Shown piece after piece: positions 8,888 to 15,936 of a stretch of DNA of 34,486 nucleotides. The stretch covers positions 1 through 34,486 of the forward strand of contig JACJWF010000021.1 of assembly GCA_020637295.1 (NCBI GenBank). The letters are read 5' to 3'. Each line of letters begins with the position of its first letter. The stretch's first letter is position 1. The notes under the pieces are model-generated. The model did no database searches. It saw nothing but the letters and a program-made list of their open reading frames with translations, and was not told the origin of the DNA. This DNA is from Acidimicrobiaceae bacterium (lineage in GTDB: Bacteria; Actinomycetota; Acidimicrobiia; Acidimicrobiales; Ilumatobacteraceae). The position numbers and the translations under genes are program-made.

Positions 8888-10962
8888 GGGGTTGTTTCCT
8901 TCCTGTCGGTGGCATGCACCTGAGCGGAGCCTTCGTAGACAAGGGTCCGCTCGAACCCAGCGACGACGAGGCGTCCGGCGAACAGGGCCGACAATCCGGC
9001 CAGTCCGGCGAACAGCACCCCGACACCACTGGAGAACTTGAGATCGGTGGCTCGCGCCAGCGAGCCGGCCCAGCCGATGGCCAGGCCGATCAGGCCGAGC
9101 CCGAGGCCCATGGCGACCACGCCGCCTACCCAGCGGCGGCGGTCGGCGAAGCCGATGAGGCCGGCGGTGACGGCAGCGCCCACGGCAGCCGCGGCGGCGA
9201 TGCCCAGCGTCACCAGCCCGAGGCCGGCACCGCGCGACGACGCCCCGTCGATGAGGTCGGCGGCGTTGGCCTTGGCCCCGGCACGGATGACAGCCACCTC
9301 GGTGGCGGCAACGGCCTGCTCGATCTCACCCGCCCTGGCCTTCTCCATCACCTCGTCGATCTGGGCCTGGAGCTCGGGCGTGATGACGGCGCCCTCGCGA
9401 CGGTCGATGGACCAGGTGGAGAACACGGCAGCCAGCGCCAGCACCACGGCCAGCCCGCCGAGCACCAGCGACGCCCAGCCGACGCGCCGACGCAGCGGCC
9501 GGCGCGGCGCCGCAGGCGCGATCCGCAGCCACACGGCCCCACCTGCCACTGCGACCACACCCCCGGCCAGGGCCACCCACGGCCCGGCACCGCGTTCGAA
9601 GTCGACGGCGTTGTCGTTCGGTTGGAGCAGCACGGCAGCGAGCGCCACCACCAGGCCGGCCGTCGCCAGCAGCGCAGCCCCGTCGGGCGCCAGCCAGCGT
9701 GGCGTCCGCCCCGGGCGGGCGAGGACCGCGACACAGCCCGCAAGCGCTGCGACCGCCAGCACCAGCAGCACGATCCCGAACCACGAGCCACCCTGGGCGG
9801 CGAGGCCGTTGAACGTCATGCCGGGAAGGGCTTCGTCCGCCCGGCGGGAGTAGCTGGTGACCAGCGCGGCACCCGATGCCCATGGCAGCAGCACAGCGAC
9901 CACCATCACCGCCGCCCCCACGGCGGTGACAGCGATCGCCACGCGCTCGCGCGGGTGCACGCCCTGCGCCACACCCTGCGCCGCGTTGCCCTCGGCGGCC
10001 GACAGACCCGGGTTGAAGTCGGGATGCTCCAGCAGCAGTTCGGGCACCTTGCGCGCCCGCCAGGCCGCCAGCGTGCGGGAGAACAGCCCCGACGACGCAC
10101 CTGTCGCCGGCTGGGCGATGCGGTCCAGCACGACGGCGAGGATGAAGAAGGCCAGGCCGCTCGACGCCGCCAACGACACGTCCTGCTGCCCGAGGGCACG
10201 GAACAGCAACTGGCCCAGCCCGCCGGCACCCATGATGGCGGCGACGCCCAGCATGGAGAACGCCAGCAGCAGGGTCTGGTTGATACCGGTCATGATCGCC
10301 GGGCGGGCCAGCGGCAACTGCACGTCCAGCAGCACCCGGCCTTCGGGCGCGCCGTAGGCGCGCGCCGCCTCCACCACGTCCTCGGGCACCTGGCGGATGC
10401 CGAGGTTGGTGAGCCGGATCAATGGTGGGAGGGCGAACACCATCGTGGCCATGGTGGCGCCGATCCGGCCGACGCCCCAGAAGTAGATGAACGGCAGCAG
10501 GTACACGAAGGCGTGGATGACCTGCATCGCGTCCAGCGTGGGGCGCACCACCGACCACACGGAATCGAATCGGCCCGAGAGGATGCCGACCGGGATGCCG
10601 ATGATCACGCAGACCGCGACCGCGACGAGGATGAACCCGATGGTCTTCGCCGTCTGGGTCCAGTACTCCGGCCCGAGCAGGCCGCACACCACCAGCCCGG
10701 CGGCCGTGCCGACGGCGACCGTGAGGTTGCGGACGCCCCAGGCCACCACGAACAGGATGAGCACCAGCACCCACCACGGCAGTTCGACCAGGAAGTCGTC
10801 CACGATGTGGCGGAGCAGGAAGTCGAACGGCCACTTGATGCCGTCGAGCAGCCAGCCGAGGTGGAGGGTGACCCAGTTGACGATCTGCTCGATCCAGGTG
10901 CCGAACGGGATGGTGAAGCGATCGAGCACACCGTTGTCGGCGGCGATGAGGGACCCCGTCAT
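8884..10962 (-). CDS. proW: Betaine/proline-type ABC permease with extra C-terminal membrane domain
   Basis: Inner-membrane permease of 692 residues, about twice the usual ProW/OpuAB length. Residues 1-300 are a normal ProW-like unit: amphipathic N-terminus with WPFDFLLRHIVD, membrane helices from about 62, and the EAA loop EAARAYGAPEGRVLLDVQLP at 199-218 that docks on ProV. A soluble linker (300-338) leads to an unfamiliar second half with about eight hydrophobic segments (341-365, 392-415, 428-447, 461-480, 494-519, 578-605, 611-636, 644-670) and a roughly 55-residue charged loop at 520-575. ATG at 10962 has GGAGG upstream and overlaps the proV stop. The extension is not recognised; an osmosensing or regulatory role is speculation. 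Confidence 0.9.
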   Translation of the reverse strand: MTGSLIAADNGVLDRFTIPFGTWIEQIVNWVTLHLGWLLDGIKWPFDFLLRHIVDDFLVELPWWVLVLILFVVAWGVRNLTVAVGTAAGLVVCGLLGPEYWTQTAKTIGFILVAVAVCVIIGIPVGILSGRFDSVWSVVRPTLDAMQVIHAFVYLLPFIYFWGVGRIGATMATMVFALPPLIRLTNLGIRQVPEDVVEAARAYGAPEGRVLLDVQLPLARPAIMTGINQTLLLAFSMLGVAAIMGAGGLGQLLFRALGQQDVSLAASSGLAFFILAVVLDRIAQPATGASSGLFSRTLAAWRARKVPELLLEHPDFNPGLSAAEGNAAQGVAQGVHPRERVAIAVTAVGAAVMVVAVLLPWASGAALVTSYSRRADEALPGMTFNGLAAQGGSWFGIVLLVLAVAALAGCVAVLARPGRTPRWLAPDGAALLATAGLVVALAAVLLQPNDNAVDFERGAGPWVALAGGVVAVAGGAVWLRIAPAAPRRPLRRRVGWASLVLGGLAVVLALAAVFSTWSIDRREGAVITPELQAQIDEVMEKARAGEIEQAVAATEVAVIRAGAKANAADLIDGASSRGAGLGLVTLGIAAAAAVGAAVTAGLIGFADRRRWVGGVVAMGLGLGLIGLAIGWAGSLARATDLKFSSGVGVLFAGLAGLSALFAGRLVVAGFERTLVYEGSAQVHATDRKETTP

Positions 10963-12203
10963 GGCGCGACCTCCTTGCGATCGAAGGCATCGATGAGGGT
11001 CTCCACCCGGCCGAGCTCGGCCATGATCTCCCGCGGGTCGAGGTTGCCGACGAGGCGGCCGTGCGTATCCACCACGGCGATCGGCAAGCCTCTGCCGGCT
11101 GCCGCATAGACCTCGTTGAGCGTCTGTTCCGGCCCGCACCGCTCGAAGTCGGTGCGCAGCGCAGCGGCGAGATCGTCGCCGCCGAGGCCGGCGACGCGAA
11201 TGCCGTCCGGGGCGGTGAGCACCGCGGTCGGTGCGCCGGACGCATCCAGCACGAAGGCACCCGCCCGCTCGCCGAGCGCCCGCATGGCCTGCCCCAGCGT
11301 GGCGCCCGGCACGACCGGGCGGGGCTCGGCCATCACGTCGGCCACGGTGATGACGCGGCCCTGGTCCACGTCCTGCACGAACTCGGCGACGTAGGCGTCG
11401 CCCGGCTGGGTGAGGATCTCCTGCGGGGTGCCGATCTGCACGACGGCGCCGTCCTTCATGATGCACACCCGGTCGCCGATCCGCAGCGCCTCGTTGAGGT
11501 CGTGGGTGATGAAGAGGATCGTCTTGTGCAGGCGGGCCTGGATGGCCAGCATCTCGTCCTGCATCTGGCGGCGGATCAGGGGGTCGAGCGCGCTGAACGC
11601 TTCGTCCATCAGCAGGATGTCCGGGTCGCTGGCCAGCGCCCGGGCCAGCCCGACGCGCTGCTGCATGCCGCCGGAGAGCTGTGACGGCATGCTGCCGGCG
11701 TAGCGATCCAGCCCCACCAGCGACAGGGCGGACAGGGCGGCCTGCTCGCGCTCCCACCGCCCGACACCCTGCACCTTCAGCCCGTAGCCCACGTTGGCGA
11801 TGACGCTGCGGTGGGGGAAGAGGGCGAAATGCTGGAAGACCATGCCCATCTTCTGCCGACGGAAGGCCTGCAATGCTCGGCCATGCAGTGACTGAACGTG
11901 GGTGCCGTCCACCACCACCTCACCGTCCGTGACGGAGTGCAGCCGGTTGACCGTGCGGATGGCGGTGGACTTACCCGAGCCGGACAGCCCCATCACCACG
12001 AAGATCTCGCCGTCCTCGACGCCGAACGTCACATCGCTGAGACCCACCACATGCTGGGTGAGTGCTTGCACCTCATCCTTCGGAACCCCCGCCTTGGCCA
12101 GCTCGAGAGCCCGGCCGCGCGGTTGGTCGCCGAAGATCTTGTAGACGTGTCGGAGTTCGATCTTGGGCGTCAACGGTCGATTGCTTCCCTGCTTTCCCAC
12201 CAC
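10959..12203 (-). CDS. proV: Betaine/proline-type ABC ATPase with C-terminal CBS domains
   Basis: Cytoplasmic ATPase of up to 414 residues. The N-terminal half has Walker A GLSGSGKST (72-80), Q-loop in VFQHFALFPH (122-131), signature LSGGMQQR (176-183), Walker B ILLMDEAFSALDP (196-208) and switch His at 234. The segment before Walker A (ALELAKAGVPKDEVQA) is diagnostic for ProV/OpuAA. Residues about 283-408 are a CBS pair, the ionic-strength sensor of this family. The GTG at 12203 is the longest reasonable start; a second GTG at 12200 and a TTG at about 12170 preceded by AGGGAAG are alternatives, the TTG giving a more typical N-terminus. First gene of the operon; its stop overlaps the proW start. 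Confidence 0.95.
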   Translation of the reverse strand: MVGKQGSNRPLTPKIELRHVYKIFGDQPRGRALELAKAGVPKDEVQALTQHVVGLSDVTFGVEDGEIFVVMGLSGSGKSTAIRTVNRLHSVTDGEVVVDGTHVQSLHGRALQAFRRQKMGMVFQHFALFPHRSVIANVGYGLKVQGVGRWEREQAALSALSLVGLDRYAGSMPSQLSGGMQQRVGLARALASDPDILLMDEAFSALDPLIRRQMQDEMLAIQARLHKTILFITHDLNEALRIGDRVCIMKDGAVVQIGTPQEILTQPGDAYVAEFVQDVDQGRVITVADVMAEPRPVVPGATLGQAMRALGERAGAFVLDASGAPTAVLTAPDGIRVAGLGGDDLAAALRTDFERCGPEQTLNEVYAAAGRGLPIAVVDTHGRLVGNLDPREIMAELGRVETLIDAFDRKEVAP

Positions 12204-12230
12204 GCCCGGGCGACGCAGCAGCGGCCTTCG

Positions 12231-12261
12231 ACCCTAGCCAGGGGTCGCGGACGGCCGTCCG
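12231..12261 (-). promoter_or_regulatory. Candidate proV promoter with 14-bp palindromic operator
   Basis: On the minus strand a TAGGGT -10-like box (12236-12231) lies 27 bases before the first proV GTG. A perfect palindrome, CGGACGGCCGTCCG, occupies 12248-12261, where the -35 region would fall. The layout suits repression of the betaine operon; the binding protein is unknown. Confidence 0.4.
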
Positions 12262-12308
12262 GATCGACACACGTCCGCCACACTTGCCACGCGATCGAGG
12301 CAGACCCT

Positions 12309-12326
12309 CAAGGAGTTCTCAAGAAC
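12309..12326 (+). promoter_or_regulatory. Conserved upstream element of the first pilin gene (CAAG direct repeats)
   Basis: CAAGGAGTTCTCAAGAAC contains two CAAG copies 11 bp apart, one helical turn, and recurs as CAAGGGATCTTCAAGAAC upstream of the second pilin. The distance from TCAAGAAC to the next conserved block is the same in both leaders. An OmpR/PhoB-type regulator site or upstream promoter element is plausible. Confidence 0.45.
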
Positions 12327-12338
12327 TGCAGGCGCGAC

Positions 12339-12411
12339 TCAACGCCCCGCCGGGCATGGACGATTCGAAAAGTGCGCCGGTGAACGCAGGCGTTGACCAG
12401 CCACCGTTCAC
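12339..12411 (+). promoter_or_regulatory. Structured leader of the first pilin gene, two interleaved stems
   Basis: TCAACGCC (12339-12346) can pair with GGCGTTGA (12389-12396), and GTGAACG (12380-12386) with CGTTCAC (12405-12411). The arms interleave, so they form either a pseudoknot or two mutually exclusive hairpins just before the ribosome site GAAAGG. It does not match the c-di-GMP-I riboswitch pattern. Confidence 0.3.
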
Positions 12412-12425
12412 GAAAGGGGCGAGCC

Positions 12426-13235
12426 ATGCACCTCGCTTCTCAGAGGAAGGACCGCGGGTTCACGCTCGTGGAGCTCCTCGTCGTCATCGTGGTGCTCGGG
12501 GTCTTGGCGACCATCACCGTGTTCGCCGTCCGGGGCATCAGCGACCGCGGGCAGGCGTCCGCGTGCAAGGCCGAATGGAACACCCTGCAGCGCGCCGAGG
12601 AGGCCCACATGGCCCAGTTCGGTGTCTACACCGACGAGGCCGGCCTGGTGTCCGCCGGGCTGCTGCGCGACAGCTCCGACATGGTCGACATCACACTGGC
12701 CGTCGACAACTACACACTCGCCTACACCACGCCGAAGTGCGAGACCGGCACTGCCATCACCGCGCCCGACACCACCGTTGCCGCGCCGACCACGGCGCCG
12801 GCGACCACGGCGCCGCCGGCGCCGTCGGTGACGTTCGGCCCGTTCGCCGGGATGGACGCTGCGTTCTACGGCAGCGGCGGCACGACCGTGCTGGTCGTCG
12901 GCTACGGCGCCGGCCTGACCGAAGCGGCCAGCCAGTGGACGAACCTGGTGGACAACTACGAGCCGATCGCCGGGTTGCGCCTGGTGATCGTGGACACCTC
13001 GCCCGATGCGCAGACCACGACGGCGGCGATCAACGCGCTGGTGAGCGCCGGCACCGATCGGGTCATCTGGATGAACATCGGCAACCACCACACGTCGGAC
13101 ACCGGCGAGCATGCCATCAACGTGTTCTCCAACCAGCTCGGCTCGAACAACGCTCGCTACGCCGACGCGTCGTCGCACACGCTGCTCTCGGTGCTGACGA
13201 ACGACTTCGGGTACACGCTGACTCCGCTGCCGTAA
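12426..13235 (+). CDS. Type IV pilin-like protein with alpha/beta C-terminal domain (1)
   Basis: A 269-residue prepilin. The short basic leader ends in RG at 10-11 and is followed by FTLVELLVVIVVLGVLATIT, the class III pilin signature with Glu at mature position 5; prepilin peptidase would cut after Gly11 and methylate Phe. Residues 40-105 resemble a small pseudopilin head (AEWNTLQRAEEAHMAQFGVY). After a Thr/Ala/Pro linker (about 108-133) comes a second domain of about 135 residues, with strand-like VLVVGYGAG and LRLVIVDTS and ending LTPLP, which looks alpha/beta rather than the usual pilin beta sheet. The ATG at 12426 follows GAAAGGGG. The second gene is its paralogue. No assembly ATPase or peptidase is nearby. 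Confidence 0.88.
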   Translation: MHLASQRKDRGFTLVELLVVIVVLGVLATITVFAVRGISDRGQASACKAEWNTLQRAEEAHMAQFGVYTDEAGLVSAGLLRDSSDMVDITLAVDNYTLAYTTPKCETGTAITAPDTTVAAPTTAPATTAPPAPSVTFGPFAGMDAAFYGSGGTTVLVVGYGAGLTEAASQWTNLVDNYEPIAGLRLVIVDTSPDAQTTTAAINALVSAGTDRVIWMNIGNHHTSDTGEHAINVFSNQLGSNNARYADASSHTLLSVLTNDFGYTLTPLP

Positions 13236-13240
13236 CGGCA
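13228..13240 (+). terminator. Small hairpin over the stop codon of the first pilin gene
   Basis: TGCCGT and ACGGCA flank a single A and overlap the TAA stop. It is a weak structure with an impractically small loop and may only attenuate read-through into the second pilin gene. Confidence 0.25.
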
Positions 13241-13256
13241 AGGGATCTTCAAGAAC
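13239..13256 (+). promoter_or_regulatory. Conserved upstream element of the second pilin gene
   Basis: CAAGGGATCTTCAAGAAC matches the element before the first pilin gene at 14 of 18 positions, again with CAAG copies 11 bp apart. Its presence between the two genes suggests the second pilin has its own promoter, so the pair need not be a single transcript. Confidence 0.45.
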
Positions 13257-13309
13257 CTCCCGCCCCGCTTTCGCCCTGCCGGTTCGGGCCGATCACTCCG
13301 CTGCGCTCC

Positions 13310-13328
13310 GTGCACGCGGGCGTTGTCC
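13310..13328 (+). promoter_or_regulatory. Conserved leader block shared by both pilin genes
   Basis: GTGCACGCGGGCGTTGTCC matches GTGAACGCAGGCGTTGACC at 12380-12398 in 16 of 19 positions. In both leaders it begins exactly 61 bases after the start of TCAAGAAC and precedes a CGAAAGG ribosome site. Function unknown. Confidence 0.45.
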
Positions 13329-13362
13329 CTCGACCCACACCAACCCGAAAGGCGGGTCACCC

Positions 13363-14079
13363 ATGCGCTCAACCCACAACCGGCGGGACGACCGCGGCTT
13401 CACCCTCGTGGAACTGCTGATCGTCATCGTCATCCTCGGCATCCTCGCCACCATCACCGTGTTCGCCGTCCGCGGCATCACCAACAAGGGCCAGGAGTCC
13501 GCCTGCGCCGCTGACCTGAAGACCTTCGAGACGGCCGAAGAGGCCAACATGGCCCAGTTCGGCGAGTACACCGACGAGGCCACGCTGGTCAGCAACGGTC
13601 TGCTCGCGCATGAGTCCGCCCTCATGGACGTCACCGTCGGCACCGAGAGCTACACCCTCACCTACACCGACCCGGCCTGCAGCGGCGGCTCCTCCAGCAG
13701 TGCCACCACCTACGCCGGTTTCCCCGCGACCTCCTGGGGCACCGGCAGCGCGGTCATCGTGTTCTTCGGTGACGGCGCCGGCGTGATCAGCCTGCTCGCG
13801 GCCGACTACGCCGAGCCGGCGAACTACACAATCATGGCCGTCACCCTGCCGGGCACGGTCTCCAGCGAGGATGTCGACGCCATGGCCGCCGTCGGTGCGT
13901 GGGGCTACGTGGAGGTGGCCCCGGCGCCGACCTTGGTCGCGTCCGGCCCGTACGCCGGTCAGCCGGTGTTGGTAGCACTGCAGAACGCCGGGCACGGCGG
14001 CGGCACCGCCATCGCCGCCACGGCGGCACAGGCCGTGTCGAACCTGGGCCTGACCGTCGGTCTCACGCCGCTGCCGTGA
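13363..14079 (+). CDS. Type IV pilin-like protein with alpha/beta C-terminal domain (2)
   Basis: A 238-residue paralogue of the preceding gene. RG at 11-12 followed by FTLVELLIVIVILGILATIT gives a textbook class III prepilin cleavage site with Glu5. The small head (DLKTFETAEEANMAQFGEYTDEA) aligns closely with the first protein, a Ser-rich linker replaces the Thr/Pro linker, and the C-terminal domain keeps the pattern YAG, WGTGSAVIVFFGDGAG, TIMAVTLP and the LTPLP end. The ATG at 13363 is preceded by GAAAGGCGGG. The C-terminal domain is not recognised. These may be minor pilins or adhesion tips using machinery encoded elsewhere. A strong terminator follows. Confidence 0.88.
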   Translation: MRSTHNRRDDRGFTLVELLIVIVILGILATITVFAVRGITNKGQESACAADLKTFETAEEANMAQFGEYTDEATLVSNGLLAHESALMDVTVGTESYTLTYTDPACSGGSSSSATTYAGFPATSWGTGSAVIVFFGDGAGVISLLAADYAEPANYTIMAVTLPGTVSSEDVDAMAAVGAWGYVEVAPAPTLVASGPYAGQPVLVALQNAGHGGGTAIAATAAQAVSNLGLTVGLTPLP

Positions 14080-14107
14080 CGCCCGACAACTGATCCCACT
14101 GCGATCG

Positions 14108-14141
14108 CGGCCGGGGTGCCCTGCGGGGGGCGCCCCGGCCG
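14108..14141. terminator. Bidirectional hairpin between the pilin and split-barrel genes
   Basis: A 14-bp stem with one G-T wobble (CGGCCGGGG outer arm) and a 6-base loop occupies most of the gap between the convergent stops at 14079 and 14149. It can serve both strands. Confidence 0.65.
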
Positions 14142-14148
14142 TGCCGCG

Positions 14149-14658
14149 TCACGGCCGCCACTTGGTGCCGGGTAGGTAGTAGCGGCGGGCCCAGATGCCA
14201 CGTGGGTCCTCACCCTGGACGGGCATCCGCCACGTGGAGATGCGGGTGGTCGGCGCGTCCAGCCGCACCGCGCACAGGGCCCGCGGCTGGTCGTCCGTGC
14301 CGTCCACGTACGCGTCCGCGGACGCGTCGGCCACGTAGCGCTTGGCGATGCGGCGGTACACGTCCCGCCAGGCGTCGTCGTCACCCGGCTGGTGGCGCAC
14401 CTCGACGACACCTTGCACCGTGACCTTGCGCCACGGCGCGGCCTCCTCGTCGATCGAGATCCCGACCTTCGGGTCGCGGACCAGGTTGTGCCAGATGACC
14501 GCCGGCGAGCGCGGCGTGAACAGCAGCGCCCCGTCCTCCACCACGAACCACAACGGCAGCACGCGCGGGAACCCGTCCGCATCCACCGTCCCGATCCGGG
14601 CCAGGTGCCCCCGCTCGTCGAGGAAGTCCTGCAGTTCGTCGTCGGTCAGCTTCGGCAT
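14149..14658 (-). CDS. PPOX-class FMN/F420-dependent split-barrel protein
   Basis: A 169-residue cytoplasmic protein of the pyridoxamine-5-phosphate-oxidase-like family. Barrel strands appear in HLARIGTVDADGFPRVLPLWF and ALLFTPRSPAVIWHNLVRDP, then VGISIDEE and KVTVQGVVEV, in the order seen in small F420- or FMN-binding PPOX proteins. The C-terminal part (RISTWRMPVQGEDPRGIWARRYY) is typical of actinobacterial members. The ATG at 14658 lies 6 bases after a TACGAT box, so the mRNA is probably leaderless. It diverges from the gene at 14698 with only 39 bases between start codons. The cofactor and substrate cannot be read from sequence. Confidence 0.85.
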   Translation of the reverse strand: MPKLTDDELQDFLDERGHLARIGTVDADGFPRVLPLWFVVEDGALLFTPRSPAVIWHNLVRDPKVGISIDEEAAPWRKVTVQGVVEVRHQPGDDDAWRDVYRRIAKRYVADASADAYVDGTDDQPRALCAVRLDAPTTRISTWRMPVQGEDPRGIWARRYYLPGTKWRP

Positions 14659-14664
14659 GGGCGG

Positions 14665-14670
14665 ATCGTA
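14665..14670 (-). promoter_or_regulatory. Leaderless-type -10 box (TACGAT) for the PPOX gene
   Basis: The minus-strand TACGAT ends 6 bases before the ATG at 14658, back to back with the plus-strand box at 14686 in a 39-base divergent promoter. Confidence 0.55.
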
Positions 14671-14685
14671 GGCCAGTGGCCAACG

Positions 14686-14691
14686 TACGCT
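14686..14691 (+). promoter_or_regulatory. Leaderless-type -10 box (TACGCT) for the 14698 gene
   Basis: TACGCT ends 6 bases before the GTG at 14698 and is the main evidence for that start, since the open frame continues upstream into the divergent gene. Confidence 0.5.
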
Positions 14692-14697
14692 CCGGGG

Positions 14698-15411
14698 GTG
14701 GACCAGCCGGCCGACCGCACCGAGCCTCCGTGGCTTCGCCGCCGGGCCACCCATCGGCTGCCGTCGGGCCGACCGGTGACGATCGGGTTCGACGACGACG
14801 AGGAGAAATATGTCGTCGCCCTCAATCCGCGGCTGGTGGCGCTGATCGACCCCGACCCCGAGCTCGGCGTGGTCGGCATGGAGCTTCGGCTCACGGCGTC
14901 GCCGGCGGCTCCGGACGTGGACGCGGCGATGGCCCTCTCCGATGCCGACCTGATGGTGAGGCTGCGCTACCTGAAGGACGACGGCTTCGAGACCGCGCTC
15001 GTCGCCACCGTGCGGTGGGAGCCCGGCACGCTGGTCGTCACCGCCATCCCGCTGGAGGCCCAGTGGTGGACCGACCCCTACTGGCAAGCCGACCGCAGCA
15101 ACGCCTTCGGCGTGTGGCTCGAACCGGCGAACCTGGAGTGGTACTGCGACGCCATCGCCGCGCTGCCCGTCGAGCGCCCCGACGTGCCCCGCCGCCGAGC
15201 CGACGACGACGAGGGCTCCTGCACTATCTGGCGCGGGTTCCTCGACGCCGACGGCCGGGCGCTGGTGGAACGTGCGCCCGCCGGCCTTCGCACCTGGCGG
15301 CAACAGGGCTCCGCCGTGATCGCCACGTTGGACCTCGGCCTGCCCGGCACCACGCTGACGCCGCGCCAGCAGAGCACCTGCGACGTGCCGCCGCCGACCC
15401 CTCCCGGGTGA
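14698..15411 (+). CDS. Hypothetical protein
   Basis: A 237-residue soluble protein that was not recognised. Composition is protein-like and acidic, with aromatic-rich stretches (AQWWTDPYWQ, ANLEWYCDAIAAL) and no signal peptide or membrane segment; the C-terminus is Pro/Thr-rich. The frame is open upstream to 14392, but that overlaps the divergent PPOX gene, so the GTG at 14698 with its TACGCT box is preferred. The shape (positively charged N-terminus, alternating strands such as TALVATVRWEPGTLVVTAIPL) suggests a small beta-rich fold. It is convergent with the DUF4241/DUF2185-like gene, with 3 bases between stops, and marks the left border of the accessory patch. Confidence 0.65.
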   Translation: MDQPADRTEPPWLRRRATHRLPSGRPVTIGFDDDEEKYVVALNPRLVALIDPDPELGVVGMELRLTASPAAPDVDAAMALSDADLMVRLRYLKDDGFETALVATVRWEPGTLVVTAIPLEAQWWTDPYWQADRSNAFGVWLEPANLEWYCDAIAALPVERPDVPRRRADDDEGSCTIWRGFLDADGRALVERAPAGLRTWRQQGSAVIATLDLGLPGTTLTPRQQSTCDVPPPTPPG

Positions 15412-15414
15412 CGG

Positions 15415-15927
15415 CTACGCGCGTGGTTCGGGCATCGGGCAGACAACGAAGTCGCCACCGTCTTTGCGCTGGAACGCTACGGGGGCGAGGACACTGAGAA
15501 GCTGCTCGATGTCCGGTGCCCTGGCGATCACATCGCGAAGAGGCATCAACACGACATTCTGAGGATCGTCGAGGTACTCGCCCGACTCGTTCCCAGCGAG
15601 CAAGCACCATCCACTGTCATTCTCGCGGTTGGTCGGCTCGCGGTACATGTAGCCGATCGGCAGGCCGTCGCGGGCGACACGTGCGCTGACGAAGGCAAGG
15701 TGCGACAGCTCGCCGAACCCGAACAGTTCGAAGCGGCGCGTCCGAGCGACGATCGCTTCGCAGCCCAGTTCGACCCGCACCCGCACCAGCGAACCGGCGT
15801 CGTCGAGGTCGCGGAACACCGGATAGGCGCCGTCGCCCCACGAGGTGAAGAAGCCGACCACCCGACCGTCACCGACATCGAGACCGGCGGACTCCGTCGG
15901 GGTGTTCCGGCAGTCAATCGATCCCAC
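15415..15927 (-). CDS. DUF4241-DUF2185 (Imm33-like) fusion, possible immunity protein
   Basis: A 170-residue soluble protein. Residues 18-55 (GDGRVVGFFTSWGDGAYPVF) resemble the C-terminal part of DUF4241. Residues 78-162, with IGYMYREP, DSGWCLLAGNESGEYLDDPQN and a closing AFQRKDGGDF, match DUF2185, listed as immunity family Imm33 in polymorphic toxin loci. The GTG start at 15927 has no ribosome site and sits 9 bases after the stop of the upstream gene in the same frame. The DUF4241 part lacks its usual upstream two thirds, and a neighbouring frame at about 15910-15980 reads LDADLWDRLTAG, so a frameshift-truncated N-terminus is possible. No toxin is visible beside it. The immunity role is inferred. 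Confidence 0.65.
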   Translation of the reverse strand: MGSIDCRNTPTESAGLDVGDGRVVGFFTSWGDGAYPVFRDLDDAGSLVRVRVELGCEAIVARTRRFELFGFGELSHLAFVSARVARDGLPIGYMYREPTNRENDSGWCLLAGNESGEYLDDPQNVVLMPLRDVIARAPDIEQLLSVLAPVAFQRKDGGDFVVCPMPEPRA

Positions 15928-15936
15928 AGGTCCGCG

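Noticed and set aside
8875..11109. 744-codon plus-strand open frame opposite proW
   Set aside because: It is antisense to a permease with clear motifs; the product is rich in Gln/His/Asp/Gly with no recognisable fold.
10963..11757. N-terminal extension of the permease frame into proV
   Set aside because: This part is out of frame with the proV coding sequence and Arg-rich; the ATG at 10962 has GGAGG and the normal overlap.
12360..12425. c-di-GMP-I (GEMM) riboswitch before the pilin gene
   Set aside because: Pilin genes often carry one, but the conserved GEMM core motifs are not present in the leader; only generic stems are seen.
14392..14697. Upstream extension of the 14698 gene
   Set aside because: It overlaps the divergent PPOX gene entirely, and the GTG at 14698 has a correctly spaced TACGCT box.
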